Positions 1-9,100 of a DNA stretch of 64,000 nucleotides are shown here, piece by piece (position 1 is the first letter of the stretch; each line of letters opens with the position of its first letter). The translations under genes were made by a program, and so were the position numbers. The notes beneath the pieces were generated by a model. The model was not told the origin of the DNA and searched no databases. It saw only the letters and a list, made by a program, of their open reading frames with translations. The stretch comes from a candidate division WOR-1 bacterium RIFOXYB2_FULL_36_35 (GTDB taxonomy: Bacteria > Margulisbacteria > WOR-1 > XYC2-FULL-46-14 > XYC2-FULL-37-10). The stretch lies in assembly GCA_001771505.1 (NCBI GenBank), contig MEUA01000017.1:1-64000 (forward strand). The letters run 5' to 3'.

Positions 1-3000
1 CAATTCAAATGTTGCGGATAGTATCTGTCCTCTTTTTTCTTCCTGATTTAATCCTTCCTTGGCATGAGCTTTAAAATCAATCCCGTAACTCCAGAGTCGA
101 TTGTTGTAGCCTTTTGCCATAAGTTGTGCTCTTATCTCTTTATTGCATTTTCTATCTTTAAGTATTCTTTCTGTATTTTGCCCAAAAGCCTCTTTTGCGA
201 TTGATTTGAAATCTTCCAGGCTCAAAGAATATAGCCATGTATTCATTTCTGCGTTTGCTTTGGCTTGAGGATCGGCTGCGGTTGGATCATAATTTAAAAA
301 GAAGACGTTTAATAATTTTGTGAGTAAGACTCGCGCCAAGAGGGGCTCTCGAAAGCTTTCACCCCTGTCAATTGTAAAAACCAACGCGACAAGACGAAGG
401 ATTTTCTCGTAATTTTCAGATTTAGAGATAAAACCGATTTCGGTATCTGTTATTGGGCGCCCAAGTACATTTGTTAAAAATGATTCCCTGAAAGCATTCA
501 TTTGGGAAGATATTCTTTCCTGCAATCGTCTTGCTTTGGCTTTTTTTTCTGGCGGAGTTTCCATTATTCCTTGGATGATAGCGTTGATTTTTTCCGCAAG
601 ATGTCCAAATGTTTTTTCTATTTTATCTTTTTCTTTGTCTTGCGATGCATGTGGTTGTATAAATGGATTATTTTGAAGAAGACTTTCCTTGTCGGGGAAG
701 AAAAGTTCATCCATTTGCAGCAGTTCCGTGTAGTCTGCCAGAACGTTCATTTTTAGCCGCAGATCAATTTGCTTTGAGGCTAAAAAATCTTTTATCGGCT
801 GGTATCTTGCCTTGCTTATTGAAGGAGAAGCTAAGGCTCCTCTTAAAATAACCGAATAAGTCGGACTTTGCGCTGTTACAACTTCCAGTATTAAATGTCC
901 TGTCTCTTTAGGTGGTAGGGGGAATGCCTTGGGCTTATTGCCAAGCAGGGACATCAAATGATTTAAATTTTCAAGGCTATCTTTCCATGATGGGAGCTTT
1001 TCTAAAAATTCATCTAATTCATTTTTTGATTTGATGTGAGGCAGAAGATTTTTAATTGTTACCCATGTAAGTCTTTCTCTTAATCGCGTATTTGCTGACA
1101 AAAAAGCTCCTTTTGTAAATAACATGTTTGTCAGCGAACCCTTTTTTTGGGGATCAAGTTCATCGAGGGTTGTTATAAGATGTGCAAGATTTGGCAGGGC
1201 ATATTCAAAAAAATCTTCAGTAAGTTTTCCTCTTTTTGCCGCATTGGAAAGACCAACCAACTTATAACCTAAGCGTCCTTCACAATGTGGCGAAATATCT
1301 TCGCTTGTTTTTATAAAACGAACTAAAGCAGGGAGCGCTTTAACTGTTAAGGGAGCTGCCAGAAACAATTGTCTGCCTACACTGATAAATTTGCAAACCA
1401 GGGAGGACGGATTGTCTGCATTAAAATCGGCTCTACTTTGAATTAGATCAGTTATAGCTGGCAAAAGATATCTAAAAAAATCTTCGGAGTTTTTATTTTC
1501 AATAGCAATGACCTGGCCGACCGGTTCAGCCCCAAATTTTTTTACTAAAGTTGAACTTGCTTTAAGATCTGTCAACCCATCCCATTCGCTTAATGAAGAA
1601 TCTTTTTCTCTTTTTAAATATGTTGCAATAGCAACACTTCCCCATCCCTTTTCAATAACAAGCCTTAATAATTCATCATCACGAGCATATTCATATCCTC
1701 CGACAATTGAAAGAATGTTTATCCCCTCATTTTGAAGCATCCAGAATGGGAATGCGCTCCATTGGGGGAAATTCCAGTGGACAACCATCAATACATCGTT
1801 ATCCTGCAATCCTTCGTAATAACTTAGCATTTTTCTGGCATTAAGGTTCTTCTCTATAAAAATAAAATCCGCATTGTCTAAAACTCTTTTTTGTTTGGCT
1901 TCCACAAGCAACTTGTCAAATAAAATGTTTAGCTCCATGGCTTCGATACGGTTGAAAAATCTTGAAAGTCTGGAACACCCATAATAAAGAGAGCGTAGGG
2001 TTGTTATCCTGGAATCAACATCAACGATACTTGGAGCAATAACTGGCATCGCCCTTTTTGCTAAATAGAGAGAAAAAAGAGCTGTCCAGTTTGATGGTTT
2101 GTCTGTTTTCTTGTCATATGTTTTAATAAAAAAATATCTTAAAAAATCAAAAGATTTATCCTGCAAAACACTTTCGTATAATTGGCCAAGTTTAATAGGA
2201 GTTAAACATCCTTGTCCCGTTTGACTTGCATATTCCAACAAAAGCCCTTCTATAGAGTCTATTAACACAGCTCCCAACATCTCTTCTGCTTTACATTTCT
2301 CTTTATCTATTTCTGCTGTTCTGTTTCCTTCTTCGGTTATTGCTTTTTCCCAGCGGTAAAAATTATTTGTTGTTTCGCTGTTATTTAAAAATATAAGCCC
2401 CGCTTTTCCTGCCATTATATATGGACTGCGATAATCGGAATGATCCCCTAGTTTTGAAAAAGGATCCAATGTGAGGGTAGGAATCTCTTGAAAGAGATGT
2501 TTTTTATCAACAGGACTTAAAAAGATAATTTGTTCGATCTTAATATTTTGTCTTTCAAGCCACTTGTGAATTGCCTCCATTGATAACGTGTGTCTCCTAA
2601 ATTGTATGAGTATAATGGATTTTTCCGTTTTTATTGCAACAGCTAAATTGTTTTCATTATGTTTAAATCCGATAAGCAGTGTTTCTTCCGCAGATGAAAG
2701 ATCAATTTGAGCAAATTGATCTTCTTTCATCATAATGACTGCAGGGCTTCCTCCTGAGGGTTTCCATGCAGCTTCTCCTTCTATATTATATGGATTATTA
2801 TAAAGGCTGCGGGTTGAATAGATAGTTATGCCTGGAATTGACGGATGAGTAGTTCTTGTCTCTTTGGGAATATTTCTGTCAACAGAGTAGCAATGACGGG
2901 CTGCCATTTTTGCCAACAATTCATTATACTGATGATTGGAATATTTAATGGGAATGCAATTGGCGCAATTAATATTTATAAGAGGAATATCAAGTCTTAA

Positions 3001-3093
3001 ATTTTTAGGAGTTAAGTTATGTGGTTGCGATTTGCGGGGAGTAATTGTTTTTAGCCCAGGATTTGGTTGAACTTTCGAAGATATTGTTGACAT
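1..3093 (-). CDS. Giant orphan protein, N-terminal 1031 residues (runs off the window)
   Basis: I read one uninterrupted reverse-strand frame from an ATG at 3093 to the window edge, at least 1031 codons with no stop; the C-terminus lies outside. I do not recognise the family. There is no signal peptide or clear membrane segment. The N-terminal 60 residues are rich in Pro, Asn and Lys. Around residues 410-460 a stretch (ADFIFIEKN...VLMVVHWNFPQW...LQNEGINIL) alternates like a Rossmann-type core and weakly recalls the TraB/PrgY/GumN pattern; this is a guess. From about residue 530 onward the protein is helical with recurring motifs such as EDFFRYLLP (near 534) and EDFFEYALP (near 625), suggesting HEAT/ARM-like repeats. 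Only a weak GAGAAG lies upstream of the start. The gene is divergent from srkA, with 80 bp between them. Confidence 0.85.
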   Translation of the reverse strand, partial: MSTISSKVQPNPGLKTITPRKSQPHNLTPKNLRLDIPLININCANCIPIKYSNHQYNELLAKMAARHCYSVDRNIPKETRTTHPSIPGITIYSTRSLYNNPYNIEGEAAWKPSGGSPAVIMMKEDQFAQIDLSSAEETLLIGFKHNENNLAVAIKTEKSIILIQFRRHTLSMEAIHKWLERQNIKIEQIIFLSPVDKKHLFQEIPTLTLDPFSKLGDHSDYRSPYIMAGKAGLIFLNNSETTNNFYRWEKAITEEGNRTAEIDKEKCKAEEMLGAVLIDSIEGLLLEYASQTGQGCLTPIKLGQLYESVLQDKSFDFLRYFFIKTYDKKTDKPSNWTALFSLYLAKRAMPVIAPSIVDVDSRITTLRSLYYGCSRLSRFFNRIEAMELNILFDKLLVEAKQKRVLDNADFIFIEKNLNARKMLSYYEGLQDNDVLMVVHWNFPQWSAFPFWMLQNEGINILSIVGGYEYARDDELLRLVIEKGWGSVAIATYLKREKDSSLSEWDGLTDLKASSTLVKKFGAEPVGQVIAIENKNSEDFFRYLLPAITDLIQSRADFNADNPSSLVCKFISVGRQLFLAAPLTVKALPALVRFIKTSEDISPHCEGRLGYKLVGLSNAAKRGKLTEDFFEYALPNLAHLITTLDELDPQKKGSLTNMLFTKGAFLSANTRLRERLTWVTIKNLLPHIKSKNELDEFLEKLPSWKDSLENLNHLMSLLGNKPKAFPLPPKETGHLILEVVTAQSPTYSVILRGALASPSISKARYQPIKDFLASKQIDLRLKMNVLADYTELLQMDELFFPDKESLLQNNPFIQPHASQDKEKDKIEKTFGHLAEKINAIIQGIMETPPEKKAKARRLQERISSQMNAFRESFLTNVLGRPITDTEIGFISKSENYEKILRLVALVFTIDRGESFREPLLARVLLTKLLNVFFLNYDPTAADPQAKANAEMNTWLYSLSLEDFKSIAKEAFGQNTERILKDRKCNKEIRAQLMAKGYNNRLWSYGIDFKAHAKEGLNQEEKRGQILSATFEL

Positions 3094-3154
3094 GTTTTTT
3101 TCTTCTCGACAATAAATAAATTAAATTGCAGAAGAAACAATCTGCCTTCTATTT

Positions 3155-3173
3155 CTGTGCTATTATTAGATAA
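3155..3173 (+). promoter_or_regulatory. Extended -10 promoter of srkA, leaderless start
   Basis: TGC followed by TATTAT (3161-3166) lies 7 nt before the ATG at 3174, leaving no room for a ribosome binding site. No convincing -35 box is visible. Confidence 0.6.
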
Positions 3174-4142
3174 ATGGAAAACCTCTGGCAAAACTTAACT
3201 TACGATGCGATTTTTAGCTCTCTGGAAGAGACCCTTCAGGTTAAACTCTCAAATATCTGTATCAAGAGAAATAGCTACATAAATCGCGTTTATGAGCTTG
3301 AAGAATTTGATTCTCAAAAAAGGTTTATCGTCAAATTTTACAGGCCGAAGAGATGGACGTCTCAGATGATACAGGAAGAACATCTCTTTTTGAAAAAATT
3401 GTCTGCTGACGAAGTTTCAGTAATCCCTCCCATTGAAATAAACAATAAAACTCTTTTTTCTTTTGGAGATATATCTTATGCGATATTTTCTAAAAAAGGG
3501 GGGCGGGCTATTGATGAATTTAATCAAGAAGGGTGGGAAACAGTCGGTAGAATGCTTGCAAAAATTCATAAGGTGGGGGAGAGGCATAAAGAATCAATTC
3601 GTATAAAATGGCGGCCTTCTGTCGCAACAAAACATCATTTAGAAGTTTTGCTTGGTACAGATTATTTGCTGCCTGATTTTAGAAATTCATTTAAAACCGC
3701 CGCGGATCTTTTTATTGATAGGTTTGACTCTTTGTTTGATGATCAAGAATTTATTTTAATACATGGCGATTGTCATAAGGGGAATTTAATACATCGGCCA
3801 AATGAAGGTATATTTGTAATCGATTTTGACGATATTTGCCTGGGGCCGCCTGTTCAAGACCTGTGGATGCTTTTGCCTGATACCATTTACAATTCAAAAC
3901 GGGAACTTGAATGGTTTTTTAAAGGATATGAAACTTTTAGGTCATTTAATAAAAAATCTTTTGAGTTGGCAGAACCGCTTCGAGGGATGAGGATCATTCA
4001 TTATGTTGCGTGGCTTGCCATTCAAAGCGGAGAACCAGATTTTAAAAAACATTTTCCAGAGGCGGGAACTTCCAAGTACTGGAATTCTATAATAAAAGAT
4101 TTGCAGGAGATTGTTTGCCGTCACAGTCAGAACGCTAACTGA
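3174..4142 (+). CDS. srkA: Stress-response Ser/Thr kinase SrkA (YihE)-like, APH fold
   Basis: This 322-residue protein has the aminoglycoside-phosphotransferase/choline-kinase fold. The Brenner-type loop HGDCHKGNL near residue 197 and the metal-binding VIDFDD near 216-220, followed by GPPVQDLWMLL, match the SrkA/YihE signature; the last motif separates SrkA from antibiotic kinases. Length agrees with E. coli SrkA (about 328). Family knowledge: SrkA is a cytoplasmic Ser/Thr protein kinase that protects against stress-induced death. The predicted mRNA is leaderless. The TGA stop shares its last base with the first base of a palindromic repeat at 4142, so the element abuts the gene end exactly. 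The substrate here is unknown. Confidence 0.85.
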   Translation: MENLWQNLTYDAIFSSLEETLQVKLSNICIKRNSYINRVYELEEFDSQKRFIVKFYRPKRWTSQMIQEEHLFLKKLSADEVSVIPPIEINNKTLFSFGDISYAIFSKKGGRAIDEFNQEGWETVGRMLAKIHKVGERHKESIRIKWRPSVATKHHLEVLLGTDYLLPDFRNSFKTAADLFIDRFDSLFDDQEFILIHGDCHKGNLIHRPNEGIFVIDFDDICLGPPVQDLWMLLPDTIYNSKRELEWFFKGYETFRSFNKKSFELAEPLRGMRIIHYVAWLAIQSGEPDFKKHFPEAGTSKYWNSIIKDLQEIVCRHSQNAN

Positions 4143-4228
4143 ACCCCGATTAGGAAATCGGGGTTCATACCTGGGGAAATTTCCAACACTCTGCTAGAAT
4201 TCTGTTCGTCTATGAATAATCGGGGTGA
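4142..4228. repeat. 88-bp composite repeat, copy 1 (palindrome plus promoter-like tail)
   Basis: A perfect-arm palindrome (4142-4165, AACCCCGATT...AATCGGGGTT) is followed by about 45 bp and a second half-arm TAATCGGGG at 4218. The whole unit matches 24568-24655 in order and spacing. The tail reads CTAGAAT...GTTCGTCTATGAATAATCGGGG, where the other copy has TATAAT. It lies between srkA and rpsO. Confidence 0.85.
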
Positions 4229-4253
4229 ACTCACCAACTCACAAATCTTTCTA

Positions 4254-4292
4254 TTGCTAAGTATTTATACTTTGTGTTATAATAAAAAAGTA
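4254..4292 (+). promoter_or_regulatory. rpsO promoter, leaderless
   Basis: TTGCTA (4254-4259), an 18-nt spacer, then TGT-TATAAT (4278-4283), 9 nt before the ATG at 4293. A transcript would begin at or within 3 nt of the start codon. This placement rules out the longer in-frame ATG at 4212. Confidence 0.7.
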
Positions 4293-4559
4293 ATGCCACT
4301 TAATAAAGTCGTTAAGGATAAAGTAATAAAAAAATATGCAACATGTGAAGGTGACACTGGATCTCCAGAAGTGCAAATAGCCCTTATTACCGAACGTATA
4401 ACCCAGTTGGTTGAACACATAAAAAGTAATAAAAAAGATCAAAGTAGTCGTAGGGGGCTTTTAATTTTAGTCGGACAGAGGAGAAGACTGCTTAATTATC
4501 TTGGGCGTGTTGACGCAAAAAGATATGCTACCCTCACTGCAAGCCTCGGATTAAAATAA
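4293..4559 (+). CDS. rpsO: 30S ribosomal protein S15
   Basis: The product from ATG 4293 is 88 residues ([16 protein letters not shown]...), the usual S15 length of about 89. It carries the S15 core: [17 protein letters not shown], then [20 protein letters not shown]15 binds 16S rRNA early in assembly of the 30S platform. The in-frame ATG at 4212 would add a 27-residue tail encoded by a dispersed repeat and by the promoter, so I rejected it. The stop abuts the pnp ATG, the classic rpsO-pnp arrangement. Confidence 0.95.
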   Translation: MPLNKVVKDKVIKKYATCEGDTGSPEVQIALITERITQLVEHIKSNKKDQSSRRGLLILVGQRRRLLNYLGRVDAKRYATLTASLGLK

Positions 4560-6683
4560 ATGACATTAAAAAAAGCTGAGTTAGATTTGGATTCTGGAAA
4601 AGTACTTACTATTGAAACCGGTCATATGGCGCTTGAAGCATCTGGTTCGGTTACCGTAAGACTTGGTGATACTATGATACTTGCAGTTGCTACGGCATCA
4701 TCAAAACCTCGTGAGGGGATAGATTTTTTCCCGCTTATTGTTGATTTTGAAGAAAAACTTTATTCTGTGGGCAAAATTCCCGGTGGTTTTTTTAGGAGAG
4801 AGGGAAAACCTTCTGAAAAAGCAATCCTTAACGCGCGTAAGATTGATAGGCCTATACGCCCCCTTTTTCCTGAAGGATATATTAATGATGTTCAAATTGT
4901 TGTAACTCCCCTTTCTGTTGATCAGGAAAATCCGCCTGATATTCTTGGGATTATAGGCGCTTCAGCCGCTCTTTCGATTTCTGAAATTCCATTTGAAGGG
5001 CCGATAGGGGCTGCGCGCATTGGAAAAATAGGAAGAGATTTAATTGTCAATCCTACTATGTCACAGATGCGTGAATCTGATATGGACATTGTGGTTGCGG
5101 GGACAAAAGATAAGATTTTAATGATAGAAGCCGGCGCAAAAGAATTGCCGGAAGAAGAAATTTTGGCTGCGATTAAAAAAGGGCATGATTTTATAAAAAA
5201 GGTTGTTTCTCTTCAGGAAGAATTGATTGCGAAATTCGGAAAGAAAAAAATCGAGGTTTCGGCTGTTTCTATAGACAAAAAAATAGAAGATTTTATTAAT
5301 AAAAATTATAAAGAGAAGATAGAAAAGGCTATTATAATAACCGATAAAAAAGAGCAGATGAATGAACTTTCCTTAATTCAGGAAAAGATAAAAGAAGAAT
5401 TGGAAAAAAATGATGACATAAAAAGTGTTTTGGAAAAAAAGCCAAAAGATGTGTCAAAAATTATAGAAAACATAGAATATGATTTTATGCGAAATATGAT
5501 TTTGGAGAAGAAAAAACGTTTAGATGGCCGCGGGTTAAAAGAGATTCGCAAAGTGACCTGTGAAATTGGCGTTGTGCCGAGAGCTCATGGTTCGGCTCTT
5601 TTTACGCGAGGCCAAACTCAAGTGTTGACGATAGCAACTTTGGGGGCAGCCGGAGATGCCCAGATGATTGAAGGGCTTGATCTTGAAGATACGGAAAAGC
5701 GTTATATGCATCATTATAATTTCCCAGCATTTTCTGTTGGGGAAGTAAGGCCTTTGCGAGGTCCTGGGCGTAGAGAGATTGGCCATGGTAGCCTTGCTGA
5801 GAAAGCGCTTTTGCCTGTTATTCCATCCAAAGAGAAATTTCCTTATGCTTTGAGACTTGTTTCTGAGGCATTAGGCTCAAATGGTTCTACTTCCATGGCT
5901 TCTACTTGCGGTTCAACTCTTGCTCTTATGGATGCGGGGGTTAAAATTTCTTCTCCAGTTGCCGGGATATCTATAGGGTTAATAACGGATAATGATAAAT
6001 GGGTAACAATAACAGACATTCAAGGTCTTGAGGATCATTTGGGGGATATGGATTTTAAGGTTACAGGGACAAGAAAAGGGGTTACGGCGATTCAGGTTGA
6101 TATAAAAATTAAAGGTTTAACATATGAAATTTTGGAAGTGGCTCTTAATCAGGCCAAAGAAGGAAGAATTTCTATATTAGATAAGATTGAAGAAGCCATT
6201 AAGGTTCCAAGAGAAGAACTTTCAGAATATGCTCCCAGAGTTATTTCATTTAAAATAAATCCTGAAAAAATAGGATTAGTAATAGGGCCTGGAGGAAAGA
6301 ATATTAGGAGAATTATTGAAGAGACCGGGGTTCAGGTTGATATTGAAGATGATGGGACAGTTTTAATTACAACTTCAGATTCTGAGGGGGCGAAGGAAGC
6401 TAAGCGTAGAATTGATGAAATGACTTTTGAACCGAAAGAAGGGGATGTTTTCAAGTCTAAGGTTGTAAGAATTATGCAATTTGGGGCTTTTGTTGAATTA
6501 CCTGGCGGAAAAGACGGGCTTGTTCATATAAGCCAACTTGATAAAAAACGAGTTGCTAAAGTTGAAGATGTGGTGAATGTTGGAGATGAAGTAGTTGTTA
6601 AGGTTATGGAAATTGATAGAGAAGGGCGTATTAATCTTACTATTAAAGGTGTTACCTCAGAAGATAACCAAAAGGTCCACTAA
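4560..6683 (+). CDS. pnp: Polyribonucleotide nucleotidyltransferase (PNPase)
   Basis: This 707-residue enzyme carries out phosphorolytic 3'-5' RNA decay in the degradosome. Domain order is complete: RNase PH-like domain 1 (1-220), helical linker (about 230-315), RNase PH domain 2 (about 320-550, with GSNGSTSMASTCG), KH domain with the GxxG-type IGPGGKNIRR near 575, and a C-terminal S1 domain (about 625-695, FGAFVELPGGKDGLVHIS). Length matches bacterial PNPases (about 700). The ATG follows the rpsO stop with no gap, so translation is probably coupled. The acidic S1 tail found in Proteobacteria is absent. Confidence 0.97.
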   Translation: MTLKKAELDLDSGKVLTIETGHMALEASGSVTVRLGDTMILAVATASSKPREGIDFFPLIVDFEEKLYSVGKIPGGFFRREGKPSEKAILNARKIDRPIRPLFPEGYINDVQIVVTPLSVDQENPPDILGIIGASAALSISEIPFEGPIGAARIGKIGRDLIVNPTMSQMRESDMDIVVAGTKDKILMIEAGAKELPEEEILAAIKKGHDFIKKVVSLQEELIAKFGKKKIEVSAVSIDKKIEDFINKNYKEKIEKAIIITDKKEQMNELSLIQEKIKEELEKNDDIKSVLEKKPKDVSKIIENIEYDFMRNMILEKKKRLDGRGLKEIRKVTCEIGVVPRAHGSALFTRGQTQVLTIATLGAAGDAQMIEGLDLEDTEKRYMHHYNFPAFSVGEVRPLRGPGRREIGHGSLAEKALLPVIPSKEKFPYALRLVSEALGSNGSTSMASTCGSTLALMDAGVKISSPVAGISIGLITDNDKWVTITDIQGLEDHLGDMDFKVTGTRKGVTAIQVDIKIKGLTYEILEVALNQAKEGRISILDKIEEAIKVPREELSEYAPRVISFKINPEKIGLVIGPGGKNIRRIIEETGVQVDIEDDGTVLITTSDSEGAKEAKRRIDEMTFEPKEGDVFKSKVVRIMQFGAFVELPGGKDGLVHISQLDKKRVAKVEDVVNVGDEVVVKVMEIDREGRINLTIKGVTSEDNQKVH

Positions 6684-6775
6684 GTTTTCTTATTTCTCCT
6701 TGACATGTTTTTTATTTAGGTGTATTTTTTATTCAACTTGTGTAAATCCACATTGGATATAAGGAGATGGATATA

Positions 6776-8437
6776 ATGAGATTAATGTTTGACTCACCGA
6801 AAAAAAGAATGTTTTGGATTGTATTTCTTGCTTTTGTTTTGTTCTTACCATTTATTGCTACCCATTGTGGAAAAAGTGCATCTTCTGGTGGAAGTTCCAG
6901 TGGCGGAGGGGTAACTCCTTCTTTAGAAAGGGCTATAACTGTTAAAGGACTGGCGACGTCTGCAAATATATTTGCAAGTTCAATAAAAAATGTAAGGATA
7001 CAGGCATCTTCCGCCTTGGCAGATGCAAATGTCACGATTGGGGAAGGAGCTAAAGATAGTGAAGATATAGTTGAAATAGCTACAGGAAGAACAGATTCTT
7101 TAGGAAAATATAGTATAGAGATAGATGTTTCTGATCTTAGAAGCGATGTTACAGATAACAAAGTTAGCAATCTTATGGTTATAATTGAAAAAGATGGTGT
7201 TATAGTCGGTTCTACTCTTCCAACAACAGATTTAACCACAAAAACAGCCTTTGCTCCCACAGCAAATCCGTCAGGGTATAAAAAGCAGATGATTGCTAGA
7301 AAAGTTTTTAAAAAGGGGAGCGATCCTAAAGACTTTAACTTTGTTGACAATGTCGACAGAAAATTCTCTGATATCAGTGGAGAAAAATTTGAGGAAATGG
7401 CAGAAGCGATTAAAGCTGCCGAAGATATGAGGGCACAAATTGCGGAGTCTTTAGGGATAGATGTAAGTAAATTAGCGCTCTTGGATGAAAGGGCAAGGAC
7501 TTACCATGATACTTATATTGAACCGATATTTAGACAAGCCTTTGAAAACGGGATACCTCCTGACAGAGAAACGCTTGATGCCGCATTTGCCCAAATGGAT
7601 GAAGTTATGAAAGATTATGCGGTATCGCTTGGTATAACGGAACAACAATTTGTCGATTTAAGGGCTATGAATGATAAAAATATGCAGGGATATATGCAAG
7701 AACAGCTTGGAGCAAATGATACGGATTTTAAAGACATGAAGAGACGTGATGAAGGAAATAAAATGATAGATCTTTTTATCGCGCAATTTGATGCTGCGGA
7801 TACTTTTGCTCAAGCGTCGACTGCTTCAAAGCAGAGCTTTAAAAATGCAAATCCCGCTAAATACGCTGAATTTTTGGCCAAAAAAGATACTGTTATAACC
7901 GCTTTAAAAGAAAAGATGAATGACACAACAATTACTGATCCTCGGGCGATTGGTGATTATTTAAGGACAGAATTTTTTGATGCATTTCTTTTTCCGCCCT
8001 TGGAACAGGCGCAGTCAAGTGGTGTAAGAGATAAAAAAGCTGTTAAAATTAAATTTTCTAAAGATAATCCGGAAGATATGGAAGCAATAATGCAAGCTTA
8101 TGCTAACACCAGAATTATGGTATATTTTATGAATTTCTTTACAACGGAGCAACGGGGGACTATTTTCCAATCCATGGGACAGACATTGCAGCCTATTTTT
8201 CAGAGTCGTTATGAAGATTCGCAGTCAGTGTATTATATGGGTCCCAGTTTTTGGGAAAGCCGTCCAACAGGGGAAGAGATAGCGGCTCGTACAGAGAAAT
8301 TTAAAACGGCATTGAATAATGCCATAAATAGTATTGTTTCTACCCCTTTTAACGCGGTTTCTTGGGTTGGGGGGACAAATGTCAGCGATTTAATAAATGC
8401 TTTTGTCATTATTAACGCTCCTCCCGATGCGATTTAG
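6776..8437 (+). CDS. Large secreted or lipid-anchored protein of unknown function
   Basis: I chose ATG 6776 (553 residues) because the Shine-Dalgarno AAGGAG (6761-6766) is 9 nt before it but directly touches the alternative ATG at 6767. The N-terminus has a basic stretch, a hydrophobic segment (FWIVFLAFVLFLPFIATHC) and then a Gly/Ser-rich linker, consistent with a lipoprotein with an atypical -1 His, or a plain signal peptide. Residues about 50-150 look like a beta-sandwich (TDSLGKYSIEIDVSDL, carboxypeptidase-regulatory-like). The rest is helical and Met/Gln/Asp-rich. I do not recognise the family. It is a monocistronic gene between pnp and rplU. Confidence 0.85.
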   Translation: MRLMFDSPKKRMFWIVFLAFVLFLPFIATHCGKSASSGGSSSGGGVTPSLERAITVKGLATSANIFASSIKNVRIQASSALADANVTIGEGAKDSEDIVEIATGRTDSLGKYSIEIDVSDLRSDVTDNKVSNLMVIIEKDGVIVGSTLPTTDLTTKTAFAPTANPSGYKKQMIARKVFKKGSDPKDFNFVDNVDRKFSDISGEKFEEMAEAIKAAEDMRAQIAESLGIDVSKLALLDERARTYHDTYIEPIFRQAFENGIPPDRETLDAAFAQMDEVMKDYAVSLGITEQQFVDLRAMNDKNMQGYMQEQLGANDTDFKDMKRRDEGNKMIDLFIAQFDAADTFAQASTASKQSFKNANPAKYAEFLAKKDTVITALKEKMNDTTITDPRAIGDYLRTEFFDAFLFPPLEQAQSSGVRDKKAVKIKFSKDNPEDMEAIMQAYANTRIMVYFMNFFTTEQRGTIFQSMGQTLQPIFQSRYEDSQSVYYMGPSFWESRPTGEEIAARTEKFKTALNNAINSIVSTPFNAVSWVGGTNVSDLINAFVIINAPPDAI

Positions 8438-8484
8438 TTTTGTTACAGTTATTTGAAAAAAACTGAGTTCTTTTTTGTCTTTTT

Positions 8485-8523
8485 TTGACAAAAATCCTTA
8501 TATTATGCTATAATTACTAAGTT
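8485..8523 (+). promoter_or_regulatory. rplU-rpmA promoter, leaderless
   Basis: Consensus TTGACA (8485-8490), an 18-nt spacer, TGC-TATAAT (8509-8514), then 9 nt to the rplU ATG at 8524. This is one of the clearest promoters in the window. Confidence 0.8.
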
Positions 8524-8832
8524 ATGTATGCAATAATTGAGACAGGGAATAAACAATATAAAGTTCAAACGGGGGATATTATAAATATTGAACTCCTCGG
8601 TCAAAATGAAGGTGAGGTCAAGTTTGATAAAGTCCTTCTTGTTTCTAATGAAACAAAAATTGAAGTTGGCACTCCTTATGTTTCATCTGCCAAGGTTTTA
8701 GGTAAAGTTTTAGGTTCTTTTCAGGGAGATAAAGTGATAAATTATAAATATAAATCAAAATCAAATTATCATCGCAAAAAAGGGCATCGTCAGAATTTGT
8801 TGAAAGTTGAAATAACGGAGGTATCTTTGTAA
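8524..8832 (+). CDS. rplU: 50S ribosomal protein L21
   Basis: A 102-residue L21 with the family start MYAIIETGNKQYKVQTGD and the C-terminal YKxKxNYHRKKGHRQ rRNA-binding region. Length is standard (about 103). It is followed directly by rpmA: TAA at 8830-8832, ATG at 8833. The conserved bacterial cluster is rplU-rpmA-obg; obg is missing here. Confidence 0.97.
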   Translation: MYAIIETGNKQYKVQTGDIINIELLGQNEGEVKFDKVLLVSNETKIEVGTPYVSSAKVLGKVLGSFQGDKVINYKYKSKSNYHRKKGHRQNLLKVEITEVSL

Positions 8833-9075
8833 ATGGCACATAAAAAAGGGGGCGGTACCTCTAAAAACGGCCGCGATTCTAATGGCCAACGATTAGGTGT
8901 TAAGGTTTATGGCGGACAAATTGTAAAGTCAGGCAATATAATATTACGTCAACGTGGAACAAAATACTATCCAGGAAAAAATGTTGGAATGGGATGTGAC
9001 CATACAATATTTGCAACTGCTCCTGGTGTTGTTACTTTTGAATCAGGTAAAAAAGTTTCTGTTTTGCCCCAATAA
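8833..9075 (+). CDS. rpmA: 50S ribosomal protein L27
   Basis: An 80-residue L27 that starts [19 protein letters not shown], so the flexible N-terminus reaching the peptidyl transferase centre is present in its mature form. There is no cleavable N-terminal extension of the kind known in Firmicutes and Fusobacteria. It is co-transcribed with rplU from the promoter at 8485. Confidence 0.97.
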   Translation: MAHKKGGGTSKNGRDSNGQRLGVKVYGGQIVKSGNIILRQRGTKYYPGKNVGMGCDHTIFATAPGVVTFESGKKVSVLPQ

Positions 9076-9100
9076 TTATTCTGTGTTAAAATAACCCATT
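9064..9100 (+). promoter_or_regulatory. proBA promoter, leaderless, overlapping the end of rpmA
   Basis: TTGCCC (9064-9069, inside the last codons of rpmA), a 17-nt spacer, TGT-TAAAAT (9087-9092), then 8 nt to ATG 9101. Confidence 0.6.

Noticed and set aside
502-1735. Plus-strand frames of 60-85 codons in the first 3 kb
   Set aside because: They are antisense to the long continuous reverse-strand gene, which has consistent coding character.
3174-4142. Aminoglycoside resistance kinase
   Set aside because: The GPPVQDLWMLL motif and overall length fit SrkA, not antibiotic phosphotransferases.
4212-4292. N-terminal extension of S15 from ATG 4212
   Set aside because: The added 27 residues are encoded by the tail of a dispersed repeat and by the rpsO promoter. 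ATG 4293 gives the standard S15 length.
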